Shown one piece after another: positions 35,099 through 45,329 of a stretch of 64,000 nt of DNA. Origin of the DNA: Streptomyces caatingaensis (GTDB lineage Bacteria > Actinomycetota > Actinomycetes > Streptomycetales > Streptomycetaceae). Below the pieces are notes generated by a model. The model was not told where the DNA came from. It ran no database searches and worked only from the letters and a program-made list of their open reading frames with translations. The DNA is taken from assembly GCF_001187435.1 (NCBI RefSeq), contig NZ_LFXA01000007.1, forward strand, positions 186,001 through 250,000, read 5' to 3'. Both the position numbers and the translations under genes were made by a program. How positions within the stretch are numbered: the first letter of the stretch is position 1; each line of letters opens with the position of its first letter.

Positions 35099-35881
35099 AT
35101 GCCCTACGTGCGCCACTGGTTGCGCAACTCCGTCCTGTTGTTCGCGGCAGCGATCGTGCTCGGGCTGGTCGCCGCGCACACCTCGCTGATCCAGCCGCAC
35201 GACCTGGACCTGGACCGGACGATCCAGACCAACACCCGCACCGGCTGGCTCAACGACGTCATGAAGGGGGTCAGCTACCTGGCCTCCCCGGTGGCCGGCG
35301 TGATCATCCTCGCCGTGTGGAGCGGCTGGCTGCTGTTCGTCCGGCGCCGTCCGGTCACGGCGGTCTCCACCTTCCTCGTGGTCGCGGTCGGCTGGAACAG
35401 CACGCAGATCGCCAAGGCGATCGTGGCGCGGAACCGGCCGCCCCGGCAGTTCTCGCTCGACCCCGAGATCGGCTCCAACAGCTTCCCCAGCGGCCACACC
35501 GCCTTCACGGTCGCGGCCGCCGTCGCCGCGTACTTCCTCTTCCGCGACTCCCGCCACCGCCGCACCGTCGCCGTGCTGGGCGTCTGCGCCGTCCTGCTGG
35601 TCGCCTTCTCCCGGATGTACATCGGCGCCCACTACCCGACCGACACCTTCGGCTCGGTGCTGGTCGCCGGCTCGGCGATCCTCTTCATGACCGGCGTGTG
35701 GCACGCCTGGCTGCTGCCCCGGCTCGACCGGATCCCGGTGGTCACCCCGCTGCTGGACCGCTTCGGGCTGGAGCGGGAGCAGGCGGAGATCGCGGCGCGC
35801 GAGGAGGGCGGCCACGCCGGCGTCCCGGGCCCGGGCGGCCCGCGCCGCCCCGGCCGCCACCGCAGGCACGCGGCCCGCTGA
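35099..35881 (+). CDS. PAP2-family membrane phosphatase
   Basis: 260 residues with six membrane segments. All three phosphatase motifs are visible: KAIVARNRP, SFPSGHTAF and SRMYIGAHYPTD. Likely dephosphorylates undecaprenyl pyrophosphate or phosphatidate on the outer face of the membrane. The soluble C-terminal tail of about 45 residues is Arg/Gly/His-rich. GAAGGAC lies 11 bases before the ATG. Stands alone, with a strong terminator after it. Confidence 0.92.
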   Translation: MPYVRHWLRNSVLLFAAAIVLGLVAAHTSLIQPHDLDLDRTIQTNTRTGWLNDVMKGVSYLASPVAGVIILAVWSGWLLFVRRRPVTAVSTFLVVAVGWNSTQIAKAIVARNRPPRQFSLDPEIGSNSFPSGHTAFTVAAAVAAYFLFRDSRHRRTVAVLGVCAVLLVAFSRMYIGAHYPTDTFGSVLVAGSAILFMTGVWHAWLLPRLDRIPVVTPLLDRFGLEREQAEIAAREEGGHAGVPGPGGPRRPGRHRRHAAR

Positions 35882-35894
35882 CCGCCCGCCACCA

Positions 35895-35925
35895 CGGCCC
35901 GCCGACTCCCCGGAGCGGCGGGCCG
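35895..35925 (+). terminator. Terminator of PAP2 gene
   Basis: Perfect 10-base arms CGGCCCGCCG / CGGCGGGCCG with an 11-base loop, 14 bases after the stop. Confidence 0.7.
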
Positions 35926-36125
35926 TCGCCGTACGCGGACGCCCGTCCCGCCGCACGCGGGAGCCCCGGGACGTCGCGGGAGGTGCCGGAGGTCCGCCGC
36001 GCGCCCCCGTGAGCCGCTCCCGTCGCCCTACAAGCGGATCCGGCGGCCCGCCATACTTGAGGGGGCCGGGGGAGCACGGCAGGGAGCCGGGGAACACGGC
36101 GAAGCGACGGGGGCGGCGGCGCAGG

Positions 36126-38660
<2,535 letters not shown>

Positions 38661-38677
38661 GCCCCGGCCGCCGCGCG

Positions 38678-39106
38678 TCAGCCGCGGAACGCCTCCGCGA
38701 CGGAGAGGCTGTCCTCGTAGACGTGATGCCGCGTCACCAGCCCGTCCTGGACGGTGAGATGGAGCGCGAAGCGCGCGCGGTACGCGCGCCCGGTCGGCCG
38801 GGCCGTCTGCCGTATCTCGCCCATGACGACGGCGTCGTCCCCGTCGACGAGGATCCGTTCGACGACCGTCCCGGCCTCCTCGGGCACGTGGTGCTCGCCG
38901 ATCTCCCGGTAGTGCGCGGCCGCGTCGGCCCGGCTGCCCTTGTGCCGGATCCACGGTGTCGCCGCCCGCCCGAGCTCCTCCTCCGGCCAGTTGACCTTCC
39001 AGTCCGCCCCGTCGGCGTACAGCTCGGCGATGCGCCCGGGATCCCCCTCGGCGATGCGCCGGAGCAGCTCCTCGACGGTGGCGCGGGTGGTGGCGGTGGC
39101 GGTCAT
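38678..39106 (-). CDS. SnoaL-like (NTF2-fold) protein
   Basis: 142 residues. Layout: TVEELLRRIAEGDPGRIAEL, YADGADWKVNWPEEE, IRHKGSRADAAAHYREIGEH, VERILVDGDDAVVMGEIRQT, and DGLVTRHHVYEDSLSVAEAF. This is the cone-shaped SnoaL/ketosteroid-isomerase fold. Many are enzymes of small hydrophobic substrates, others are orphan. Convergent with the kinase gene, 17 bases apart. Confidence 0.85.
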   Translation of the reverse strand: MTATATTRATVEELLRRIAEGDPGRIAELYADGADWKVNWPEEELGRAATPWIRHKGSRADAAAHYREIGEHHVPEEAGTVVERILVDGDDAVVMGEIRQTARPTGRAYRARFALHLTVQDGLVTRHHVYEDSLSVAEAFRG

Positions 39107-39220
39107 GGCGGGGCCCTCCGGCTGTGAACGGTGCGTGCTGGGTGGTGCGGTGGGCTCCAGTGTGGCGAGGGAAGGGCGGGGACGGCGATTACCCCCGAGG
39201 TCATGCGGGCCGCACCGCCC

Positions 39221-40195
39221 TCACCCCCCGACCCGCAGCAGCAGCTTCCCCGTGCTCGCCCTGCTCCCCAGCAGCCGGTGCGCCTCCGGCGCCCCCGCGA
39301 GCGGGAACTCCGCCGTCACCGGCAGCTTCACCGTCCCCTCGGCGACCGCGCGGAACGCACGCCGCGTCAGCTCCCGCAGCGCGTCGGGCGCGTTCCGCGC
39401 GAGCGTGAACAGCGAGAAGCCCGACACCGACGCGGTGGCGGGGAAGAGGTCCCGCTGGGAGACCTGCCACGGCGTGGACGCGCTCGCGTTGCCGTACGCG
39501 ACCAGGCGGCCGTAGGTCGCCAGCGAGGCGAGGCACTGGGTGAAGGAGTCGCCGCCGACCGGGTCGAGGGCGAGGTCCACGCCCCGGCCCCCGGTCGCGT
39601 CGCGGACGGCGCCGGCGAACGACGGGCCCGTGAAGACCTCGTCGTAGCCGTAGCGCCGCGCGTACTCCGCCTTCGCCTCCGTGGAGACGACGCCGTGGAC
39701 CGCCCCCGCCCCGGCCGCCTTCGCCAACTGGCTGACGACCGTGCCGACTCCGCCCGCCGCGCCCTGCACGAGGACCGTGTCGCCGGGGCGGAGGCGCCCC
39801 ACCTCGTGGAGGAGCGCGTGCGCCGTCGGCAGGACCGTCGGAAGGGTCGCGGCGACGCGCAAGTACCCCTCCGGCAGGGCGAAGACGGACGCCGCGTCGG
39901 CGACCACGACCTCCGCGTACGAGCCGCCGGGCGTGAACGCCGCCACCGGCTGGCCGGGGTAGAGGCCCGTCACCCCCTCGCCGAGGGTGCGCACGCGCCC
40001 GGACGCCTCCAGGCCGGGGCGGAAGGGCAGGGCCGGGACGCGGTAGCCCTCCGTCCGCGCCTTGACGTCGGCGAAGTTGACGCCGGCGTAGGCGACGTCG
40101 ATGCTCACCTGCCCGGGTCCGGGCTCCGGAGGCTCCGCCGTCACCACCCGCAGGACTTCGGGGCCGCCGTAGTTCTCGAACTCGATCGCACGCAT
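39221..40195 (-). CDS. Quinone oxidoreductase-like MDR protein
   Basis: 324 residues. MRAIEFENYGGPEVLRVVTA is the quinone oxidoreductase N-terminus; VAYAGVNFADVKARTEGYRV, FRPGLEASGRV and VLVQGAAGGVGTVVSQLAKA follow, and no zinc ligands are present. Reduces quinones or enones with NADPH in the cytosol. The ATG at 40195 has GGGAGGGG upstream, ruling out the longer frame. Divergent from the ArsR gene, with a 22-base near-palindrome in between, so it is the probable target of that regulator. Confidence 0.9.
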   Translation of the reverse strand: MRAIEFENYGGPEVLRVVTAEPPEPGPGQVSIDVAYAGVNFADVKARTEGYRVPALPFRPGLEASGRVRTLGEGVTGLYPGQPVAAFTPGGSYAEVVVADAASVFALPEGYLRVAATLPTVLPTAHALLHEVGRLRPGDTVLVQGAAGGVGTVVSQLAKAAGAGAVHGVVSTEAKAEYARRYGYDEVFTGPSFAGAVRDATGGRGVDLALDPVGGDSFTQCLASLATYGRLVAYGNASASTPWQVSQRDLFPATASVSGFSLFTLARNAPDALRELTRRAFRAVAEGTVKLPVTAEFPLAGAPEAHRLLGSRASTGKLLLRVGG

Positions 40196-40226
40196 GGCTG
40201 CGTTCCCCTCCCGTGAGCGTCGATGG

Positions 40227-40280
40227 GTGTTCAACGTACGTCGAACACCTTGCCCGGAGTGTAAGATCGGCGTCGAACAC
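40227..40280. promoter_or_regulatory. ArsR operator region
   Basis: GTGTTC (40227-40232) and GAACAC (40243-40248) flank ACGTACGT, forming a 22-base palindrome with one mismatched pair. CGTCGAACAC recurs 32 bases downstream (40271-40280), three helical turns away. Lies between the divergent oxidoreductase and ArsR genes. Confidence 0.65.
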
Positions 40281-40297
40281 TCGCAAGGGGGACCGAG

Positions 40298-40627
40298 ATG
40301 TCATCGCGCACCAGCCACCGCTCCGCCCCGGCGCACACGCACCCCGACGACGTCGCCGTCCAGACCGCCCTCGCCGCGCTCGCCGACCCCGTGCGGCTGC
40401 GCCTCGTGAGAGAGCTGGCGAAGGCGGAGGACTGGACGCGCACGTGCGGGAGTTTCGACGTGCCCGTCGGAAAGGCCGCGTGCAGCCACCACTTCGCCGT
40501 CCTCCGCGCCGCCGGGCTCGTCGAGCAGCGGGACGAGGGCGCGAGGCGCCTCAACCGGCTGCGCCGGGCCGAGTTCGACGCCCGCTTCCCGGGACTGCTC
40601 GACCTCGTGCTGAGAGAGGACGGCTGA
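40298..40627 (+). CDS. ArsR-type winged-helix regulator
   Basis: 109 residues. ALAALADPVRLRLVRELAKA, CSHHFAVLRAAGLVEQRDEG and ARRLNRLRRAEFDARFPGLL form a compact winged helix. No metal-binding ELCV-C type motif; a Cys pair (TRTCG, AACSHH) could sense redox or electrophiles. Likely represses the divergent quinone oxidoreductase. Its last 77 bases overlap, antisense, the 3' end of the MFS gene. Confidence 0.87.
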   Translation: MSSRTSHRSAPAHTHPDDVAVQTALAALADPVRLRLVRELAKAEDWTRTCGSFDVPVGKAACSHHFAVLRAAGLVEQRDEGARRLNRLRRAEFDARFPGLLDLVLREDG

Positions 40628-41750
40628 CGGCCCCCGCCGCCAGCACGAGCAGCGCCAGGACCTCGGACGCCGCGCCCGCCCACGGCAGCGACCCCAGCCG
40701 CCCGGCCCCCGCCAGCAGTCCGCCGACCGCCCCGGCCACCGTCTGCCCGAGGTAGACGGCGCTGTTGTTGAGCGCGAGGAGCATGTCGCCGTCGTCCCCG
40801 CCGAGGGCCAGCAGCCGGTGCTGGATCAGCGGGAAGGCGCACCAGTGCACCAGCCCCCACGCCGCCAGCGCCACCGCCGTCCCCGCCGCCGAGCGCAGCG
40901 CCGGGGCGAGCGCCGCCAGGACGACGGCGAGCAGGCCGACCGAGCCCGCCAGCCCCGCCACCGCGCCGATCCGGTCGGCCAGCCGCCCGCCCGCCAGCAC
41001 CCCGAAGAAGCTGCCGACGCCGAACAGCAGGAGCAGCCACGGCCGTTGGGCCGCCCCCACCCGGCCGGCCCGGTCCAGGACCGCCCCGAGGTAGGTGTAG
41101 ACGGTGAACGTGCCGACGACCCACAGCATCGTCGTCAGCAGCGCCGCCGGCGCCCGCCGGATCCGGACGGCCGCCAGCCGCCGGGTGATTCCGGCCGCCG
41201 ACCGTCCGGGCACGGACGGTAGACTCGGCCACAGGCCCGCCAGCGTGGCCAGCGCCAGCAGCGCCACGAAGCCGAACGCCCAGCGCCACGAGGCCACTTC
41301 GCCGATCGCGCTCCCCAGCGGCACGCCGAGCGCGATCGCCGTTGTCATGCCCGCGTAGACCACCGCCAGGGCCCGGCCCCGCCGCTCCGGCGCGGTGATG
41401 CCGGCGGCCACCGCCGACGCGGTCGACGCGTACAGCGCCGCACCCGCGCCCGCCACCACCCGGCTCAGCAGCAGCACGCCGTACGACGGCGCCACGGCCG
41501 ACAGCCCGTTCCCGGCCGCGAACACGGCCAGCACCGTCACCAGCAGCGTCCGGCGGTCGACGCGCGCCGTCACCCCCGCCAGCACCGGCGCCGCGACGGC
41601 GTAGGTGAGGGCGAAGACGGTGACCGTCTGCCCGGCCGCCGCCGTGGACAGGCCCAACGTGCCGGCCACCGACGGCAGCAGCCCCGACACGATGAACAGA
41701 TCCGTCCCTATCGCGAACATTCCCAGCGCCAGCAGCCAGATGCGCCCCAT
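40551..41750 (-). CDS. MFS transporter (AraJ/DHA1-like)
   Basis: 399 residues with 12 membrane segments. LLALGMFAIGTDLFIVSGLL at the N-terminus, VTARVDRRTLL and LSRVVAGAGAAL show the drug:H+ antiporter pattern. The C-terminus ends in a basic tail. Convergent overlap of 77 bases with arsR. The divergent CGNR regulator and the twin operator next to its start suggest it is the regulator's target, probably exporting the inducer. Confidence 0.9.
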   Translation of the reverse strand: MGRIWLLALGMFAIGTDLFIVSGLLPSVAGTLGLSTAAAGQTVTVFALTYAVAAPVLAGVTARVDRRTLLVTVLAVFAAGNGLSAVAPSYGVLLLSRVVAGAGAALYASTASAVAAGITAPERRGRALAVVYAGMTTAIALGVPLGSAIGEVASWRWAFGFVALLALATLAGLWPSLPSVPGRSAAGITRRLAAVRIRRAPAALLTTMLWVVGTFTVYTYLGAVLDRAGRVGAAQRPWLLLLFGVGSFFGVLAGGRLADRIGAVAGLAGSVGLLAVVLAALAPALRSAAGTAVALAAWGLVHWCAFPLIQHRLLALGGDDGDMLLALNNSAVYLGQTVAGAVGGLLAGAGRLGSLPWAGAASEVLALLVLAAGAVSRPLSARGRAVPGSGRRTRPGAAG

Positions 41751-41790
41751 GGGCCGCCCCTTCCCTCCCCGAACGGACGACCGGCCCGAA

Positions 41791-41838
41791 GTAACCGGTC
41801 GTGTGGTTACTGCGAGCCGTAACCTAACATGGGGTTAT
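41791..41838. promoter_or_regulatory. Twin GTAACC-N8-GGTTAC operators
   Basis: First site: GTAACC (41791-41796), 8 bases, GGTTAC (41805-41810). Second site: GTAACC (41819-41824), 8 bases, GGTTAT (41833-41838), overlapping the CGNR start codon. Centres are 28 bases apart. TAACAT (41825-41830) in the second site could be the -10 box of a leaderless CGNR transcript. Confidence 0.7.
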
Positions 41839-42421
41839 GAGTGGGGATCAAGGCAACGACTGGGTCTGGTACGGCGACCGCGTCTGCGTCGACTTCATCA
41901 ACACCCGACGCGACCGCTGGTCCGGCGAGGGCCGCGAACTGCTGCGCGAACCGGAGGACTTGGTGGCGTGGTTCGCCGCCGCCGGCATCGGCGGCAGCTG
42001 CCGCGCCGTGGACGGGGCGGTGCTCGCCGAGGCGGTCGAGCTGCGGGAGGCGATCGACGCCGGGGTGCGGGCCGTCGTGGCCGGCGACCCGTTCCCCGCG
42101 TCCGCCCGGGACGTGCTCAACGTCTGGCTGACGCGCGCGGCCGAGCGGCCCGCCCGGCTGGAGATCCGGGACGGCGTCCCCGAACTGCGGCCCGGCGTCC
42201 CGCCGGTGGACGGCCGCGGCGCGCTCACCCGCATCGCCGTGGACGCGGCCGAGGTCTTCGGCGGCGACCTGCGCGAGCGGCTGCGCATCTGCGGCGGCGA
42301 GCGGTGCGGAGCCCGCTTCCTCGACAACTCCGCAGCCCGGCGGCGGCGTTGGTGCCGCATGTCCACCTGCGGCAACCGCGCCAAGGCGGCGCAGCACCGG
42401 CGCTCCGCGGCGGCTCCCTAG
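41837..42421 (+). CDS. CGNR zinc-finger (ABATE) transcriptional regulator
   Basis: 194 residues. N-terminal ABATE-type domain (GDRVCVDFINTRRDRWSG, AVELREAIDAGVRAVVAG) and C-terminal zinc knuckle RICGGERCGARFLDNSAARR, RRWCRMSTCGNRAKAAQHRR, with the CGNR signature. These are ligand-sensing DNA-binding proteins. The ATG has no ribosome site and stands six bases after TAACAT, so translation is probably leaderless and blocked when the second operator is bound. Divergent from the MFS gene. Confidence 0.9.
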   Translation: MSGDQGNDWVWYGDRVCVDFINTRRDRWSGEGRELLREPEDLVAWFAAAGIGGSCRAVDGAVLAEAVELREAIDAGVRAVVAGDPFPASARDVLNVWLTRAAERPARLEIRDGVPELRPGVPPVDGRGALTRIAVDAAEVFGGDLRERLRICGGERCGARFLDNSAARRRRWCRMSTCGNRAKAAQHRRSAAAP

Positions 42422-43032
42422 AGCCGGGTGAGGGTCAGGATCACGCTCGGGATCAGCGGTCCCTCCGACGGCTGGACGGCGTTGAAGCGCACGTTGCGGC
42501 CCTTGGACCTCACCTGCACCGTGTCCCCCGCCTTCAGCGGCACCGCCGACTGCGAGACGACCACATGCGTGCTGTGCGTCACCGCCTGGCAGAGGCGGAC
42601 GCCGCTGTTCGGCAGCGCCTGGCCGTTGATCGTGAACCAGGTGTCCACGCACCCGTCCGTCGGGTCGTTGCCCTGCTGCACGCCGCCCTTGTCCGTCAGC
42701 ACCTGCGGTGCGACGACGATCAGATAGGTTCCCGCGTGCTCGACCGTGACCGAGTCGTCGGTCACCTTGACGCCGTGGTGCGCGTCGTCCTGCTCCAGCC
42801 GCACGGTCTTGACGGTGCCGTCCTGGACCTGGTCCTGGGCGGACGAGAGCTGCGCGAAGTCCGTGCTGTGCACGGTGCCTTGGAGGCCGTCGGCCTCGTA
42901 CGGGGCGGTGGAGGGGTGACCCTCTCCGCTCCGGTCGCGGGCCGGGCCGGCGGCGTGGGTGGAACCGGCCGTCGTCATGGCGAGGGCGAGGGTGGCGGCG
43001 GCGAGGTGGAGGAGGGTGCGGGGAGCGGACAC
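42418..43032 (-). CDS. Secreted protein, possible C1q/TNF-like fold
   Basis: 204 residues. Signal peptide at 1-27 (LLHLAAATLALAMTTAGSTH). The mature part has alternating strands (VTVEHAGTYLIVVAPQVLTD, WFTINGQALPNSGVRLCQAV, SAVPLKAGDTVQVRSKG, SVILTLTRL) like the jelly-roll of C1q/BclA-type surface proteins. Two cysteines may pair. Function unknown. Convergent with the CGNR gene, overlapping by four bases. Confidence 0.75.
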   Translation of the reverse strand: MSAPRTLLHLAAATLALAMTTAGSTHAAGPARDRSGEGHPSTAPYEADGLQGTVHSTDFAQLSSAQDQVQDGTVKTVRLEQDDAHHGVKVTDDSVTVEHAGTYLIVVAPQVLTDKGGVQQGNDPTDGCVDTWFTINGQALPNSGVRLCQAVTHSTHVVVSQSAVPLKAGDTVQVRSKGRNVRFNAVQPSEGPLIPSVILTLTRL

Positions 43033-43321
43033 GGGGCCTCCCGTACGTTATGCCCGAACGGTGTCGGAACCAGCGTATGGGGGGTGGGATGCCCCGTTGT
43101 ATGGCGCAATTGTGTGCAGTTACTGCCTCCTTCGGGTGTTTATGCGTGCGCGGGGCGCATGGGGGTGGGGAGCGTCGCCCGTGCAGTCGCGGGCGGTCCG
43201 GGGGCTCCGGGACGCCCCCGGACGCACCGGATGCCGGAGGGATTCCGGTTGGTGCGATTCCGGCCGCTCCGCCGGGGGAAGCGATCCTTCCGGTCACAGC
43301 CGTCGCAGCCAAGGAGGGGAA

Positions 43322-43588
43322 GTGACGTTCTCGGTCGGCAGGCTCATGGACAACTGCCAGCACCGCGAGGGCTGGGAGACGGCGAACGGCGAGGAGCGGT
43401 GCACACGGTGCGGGACGCGGCGCTTCACGGAGTACGGGGCGCTGCGGCCGCCGGAGGTGCCGCAGGGGGTGGCGCCGCCGGAGGGCCGGGGGCGGGCGGA
43501 CCGCTCGGTGGGGGCGGCCGTCGCGCGGACGGTGCGGCAGATCAGGCGCTGGAGGTTCGTCCGGGCGGCGTTCGGGCGGCCCTTCTGA
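43322..43588 (+). CDS. Small zinc-ribbon-like protein
   Basis: 88 residues from GTG with a perfect AAGGAGG site six bases upstream. MDNCQHREGWETANGEERCT then RCGTRRFTEYGALRPPE gives C-x-H ... CxxC, a probable single zinc site; the basic tail RTVRQIRRWRFVRAAFGRPF may bind nucleic acid or membrane. I have seen this type as a conserved hypothetical in Streptomyces. An ATG at 43346 is an alternative start. Confidence 0.65.
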   Translation: MTFSVGRLMDNCQHREGWETANGEERCTRCGTRRFTEYGALRPPEVPQGVAPPEGRGRADRSVGAAVARTVRQIRRWRFVRAAFGRPF

Positions 43589-43633
43589 GGGGCGGGCTCG
43601 TGTCCGGGCGCGGGAGCGGCTCGTTGCCCGGGC

Positions 43634-44521
43634 ATGAACGACGCACCAGTCACGGGACACGCCGAGAGACACGGCAACAAGAGACACGTCAAGACGGCCA
43701 TGGGACGCCGGCCGGTGGCCGTCGCGGCCGCCGCGCTGGCGGCACTGCTGCTGGGCGGCCCGGCGGCGGCCCCGGCGGCCCCGGCCGCGCCGGCCCCGGC
43801 GGCCCCGCGCGGCTACGTCGCCCTCGGCGACTCCTACTCGTCCGGGGTGGGCGCGGGCCTCGGCTCGTACGACCGCGCCAGCGGGGCGTGCAAGCGCAAC
43901 GCGAAGGCGTACCCGGCGCTGTGGGCGGCGGCCCACACGCCGTCGTCCTTCGCGGACACCGCCTGCCGGGGAGCGACGGTGGCGGACGTCACCTCGTCCC
44001 AACTGGGCCCGCTCGGCCCGGGAACGGGGCTGGTGAGCATCACGGCGGGGGCGAACGACGCCGGCTTCGCGGAGGTGATGGGGACGTGTGCCGTGCGCGG
44101 CGAGGAGGCCTGCCTGGCGCGCATCGACCAGGCGCGGACGTACGTGACGCGGACGCTGCCGGGCACCCTGGACGCGCTGTACACGGCGATCCGCCGCAAG
44201 GCGCCGGCCGCGCGGGTCGTGGTCCTCGGCTACCCCCGCTTCTACCGGCTGAAGGGGAGCTGCGTCCTCGGCATGACGGAGCGGGAACGGTCCGCCGTCA
44301 ACGACGCGAGCGACGTGATCGACGCCGTGCTGGCCCGGCGGGCGCACGGGCACGGGTTCGTGTTCGCCGACGTGCGCCCGGCGTTCGCGGAGCACGGGAT
44401 CTGCTCGCGCACACCCTGGCTCCACTCGCTGACCCTGCCGGTGGAGGAGTCGTACCACCCCACCGCGGAGGGGCAGGCGAAGGGCTATCTGCCGGTGTTC
44501 GCGCGGGCGGCGGGGAGGTGA
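43634..44521 (+). CDS. Secreted SGNH/GDSL esterase
   Basis: 295 residues. A signal segment (about 26-58, very Ala/Pro-rich) is followed by the catalytic blocks: ALGDSYSSGVGAGL (Ser67), GATVADVTSSQLGPL, TAGANDAGFAEV, and the Asp/His pair at SYHPTAEGQAKGY. Cys pairs (GACKRN, DTACRG, GTCAVRGEEAC, GSCVLG, GICSR) suggest disulfides as in Streptomyces extracellular lipases of this family. Hydrolyses ester lipids outside the cell. The ATG at 43700 is an alternative start that would leave a more typical signal peptide. Confidence 0.9.
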   Translation: MNDAPVTGHAERHGNKRHVKTAMGRRPVAVAAAALAALLLGGPAAAPAAPAAPAPAAPRGYVALGDSYSSGVGAGLGSYDRASGACKRNAKAYPALWAAAHTPSSFADTACRGATVADVTSSQLGPLGPGTGLVSITAGANDAGFAEVMGTCAVRGEEACLARIDQARTYVTRTLPGTLDALYTAIRRKAPAARVVVLGYPRFYRLKGSCVLGMTERERSAVNDASDVIDAVLARRAHGHGFVFADVRPAFAEHGICSRTPWLHSLTLPVEESYHPTAEGQAKGYLPVFARAAGR

Positions 44522-44543
44522 CCGAGCCCCTACGATGGGTGCC

Positions 44544-45287
44544 GTGCTCTCCGTCGTAGCGGCGCCGTGGCGGCGCCCGCCCGTGATCCTGCGCCACCCC
44601 GACGTCCGGCACGAGGCCGCGAGCACCATGAAGGTCGCGGTGCTCGCGGCGCTGCACCGCGGCGGGACGGACCTCGACCGGCGGGTGCCCGTGCGGAACG
44701 CCTTCGAGTCGGCCGTCGGCGGGACGTACGCGATCGACCGGGCCGAGGACAGCGACCCCGAGCCGTGGAAACTCCTCGGCCGGACCGCCTCGTTGCGGTG
44801 GCTCGCCGAGCGGATGGTGACGCACTCGTCGAACCTCGCCACCAACATCTGCCTGGAGAAGGCCGGTCACGAGGCGGTGGCCGAGGTGTGGCGGCGGGCC
44901 GGGGCCACGGGCAGCGCGAGCCCGCGCGGGATCGAGGACCTCGCGGCGCGGGCGGCCGGACTGCGCAACGTCGTCACGGCCCGGGACCTCGTCCGGCTGC
45001 TGGAGTCGCTGGAGCCGGAGGTGCTGGCCCTGCTGGAGCACAACGCCCACGCGGTCGACCTCGCCGCCGGCCTGCCGCCCGGCACCCGGCTGGCCAGCAA
45101 GAACGGCTGGATCAGGGGGGTACGGAACTGCGCCGCCGTGGTGTATCCGCGGGACGCCCCGCCGTACGCCCTCGCCGTCTGCTACAGCGGGCCGTCGGCC
45201 ACCGGGCACGACGTGGACGACCCGGCGGCCCGGCTGCTGGCCAGGGTCTCGGCCCGGGTGTGGCGGGCGCGGCACGACCTCAAGTGA
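44544..45287 (+). CDS. Serine hydrolase, class A beta-lactamase-like
   Basis: 247 residues. The active-site motif is ASTMKV (Ser27, Lys30), followed by MVTHSSNLATNICL (SxN) and ASKNGWIRG (KTG-box variant). This is the beta-lactamase/D,D-peptidase fold. No signal peptide is visible and the N-terminal region before the Ser is short, so export and beta-lactamase activity are unproven. The GTG start is seven bases after TACGAT (44531-44536), which overlaps the earlier ATG at 44535; a leaderless start at the GTG is preferred. Convergent with the penicillin acylase gene. Confidence 0.85.
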   Translation: MLSVVAAPWRRPPVILRHPDVRHEAASTMKVAVLAALHRGGTDLDRRVPVRNAFESAVGGTYAIDRAEDSDPEPWKLLGRTASLRWLAERMVTHSSNLATNICLEKAGHEAVAEVWRRAGATGSASPRGIEDLAARAAGLRNVVTARDLVRLLESLEPEVLALLEHNAHAVDLAAGLPPGTRLASKNGWIRGVRNCAAVVYPRDAPPYALAVCYSGPSATGHDVDDPAARLLARVSARVWRARHDLK

Positions 45288-45321
45288 CCGCCGGGGCGGT
45301 GGAGTTGCACCGCCCCGGCGG
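45288..45321. terminator. Strong bidirectional terminator
   Basis: Perfect 14-base arms (CCGCCGGGGCGGTG / CACCGCCCCGGCGG) with a GAGTTG loop, filling the gap between the convergent serine hydrolase and acylase genes. Confidence 0.8.
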
Positions 45322-45329
45322 CCGGCGGG

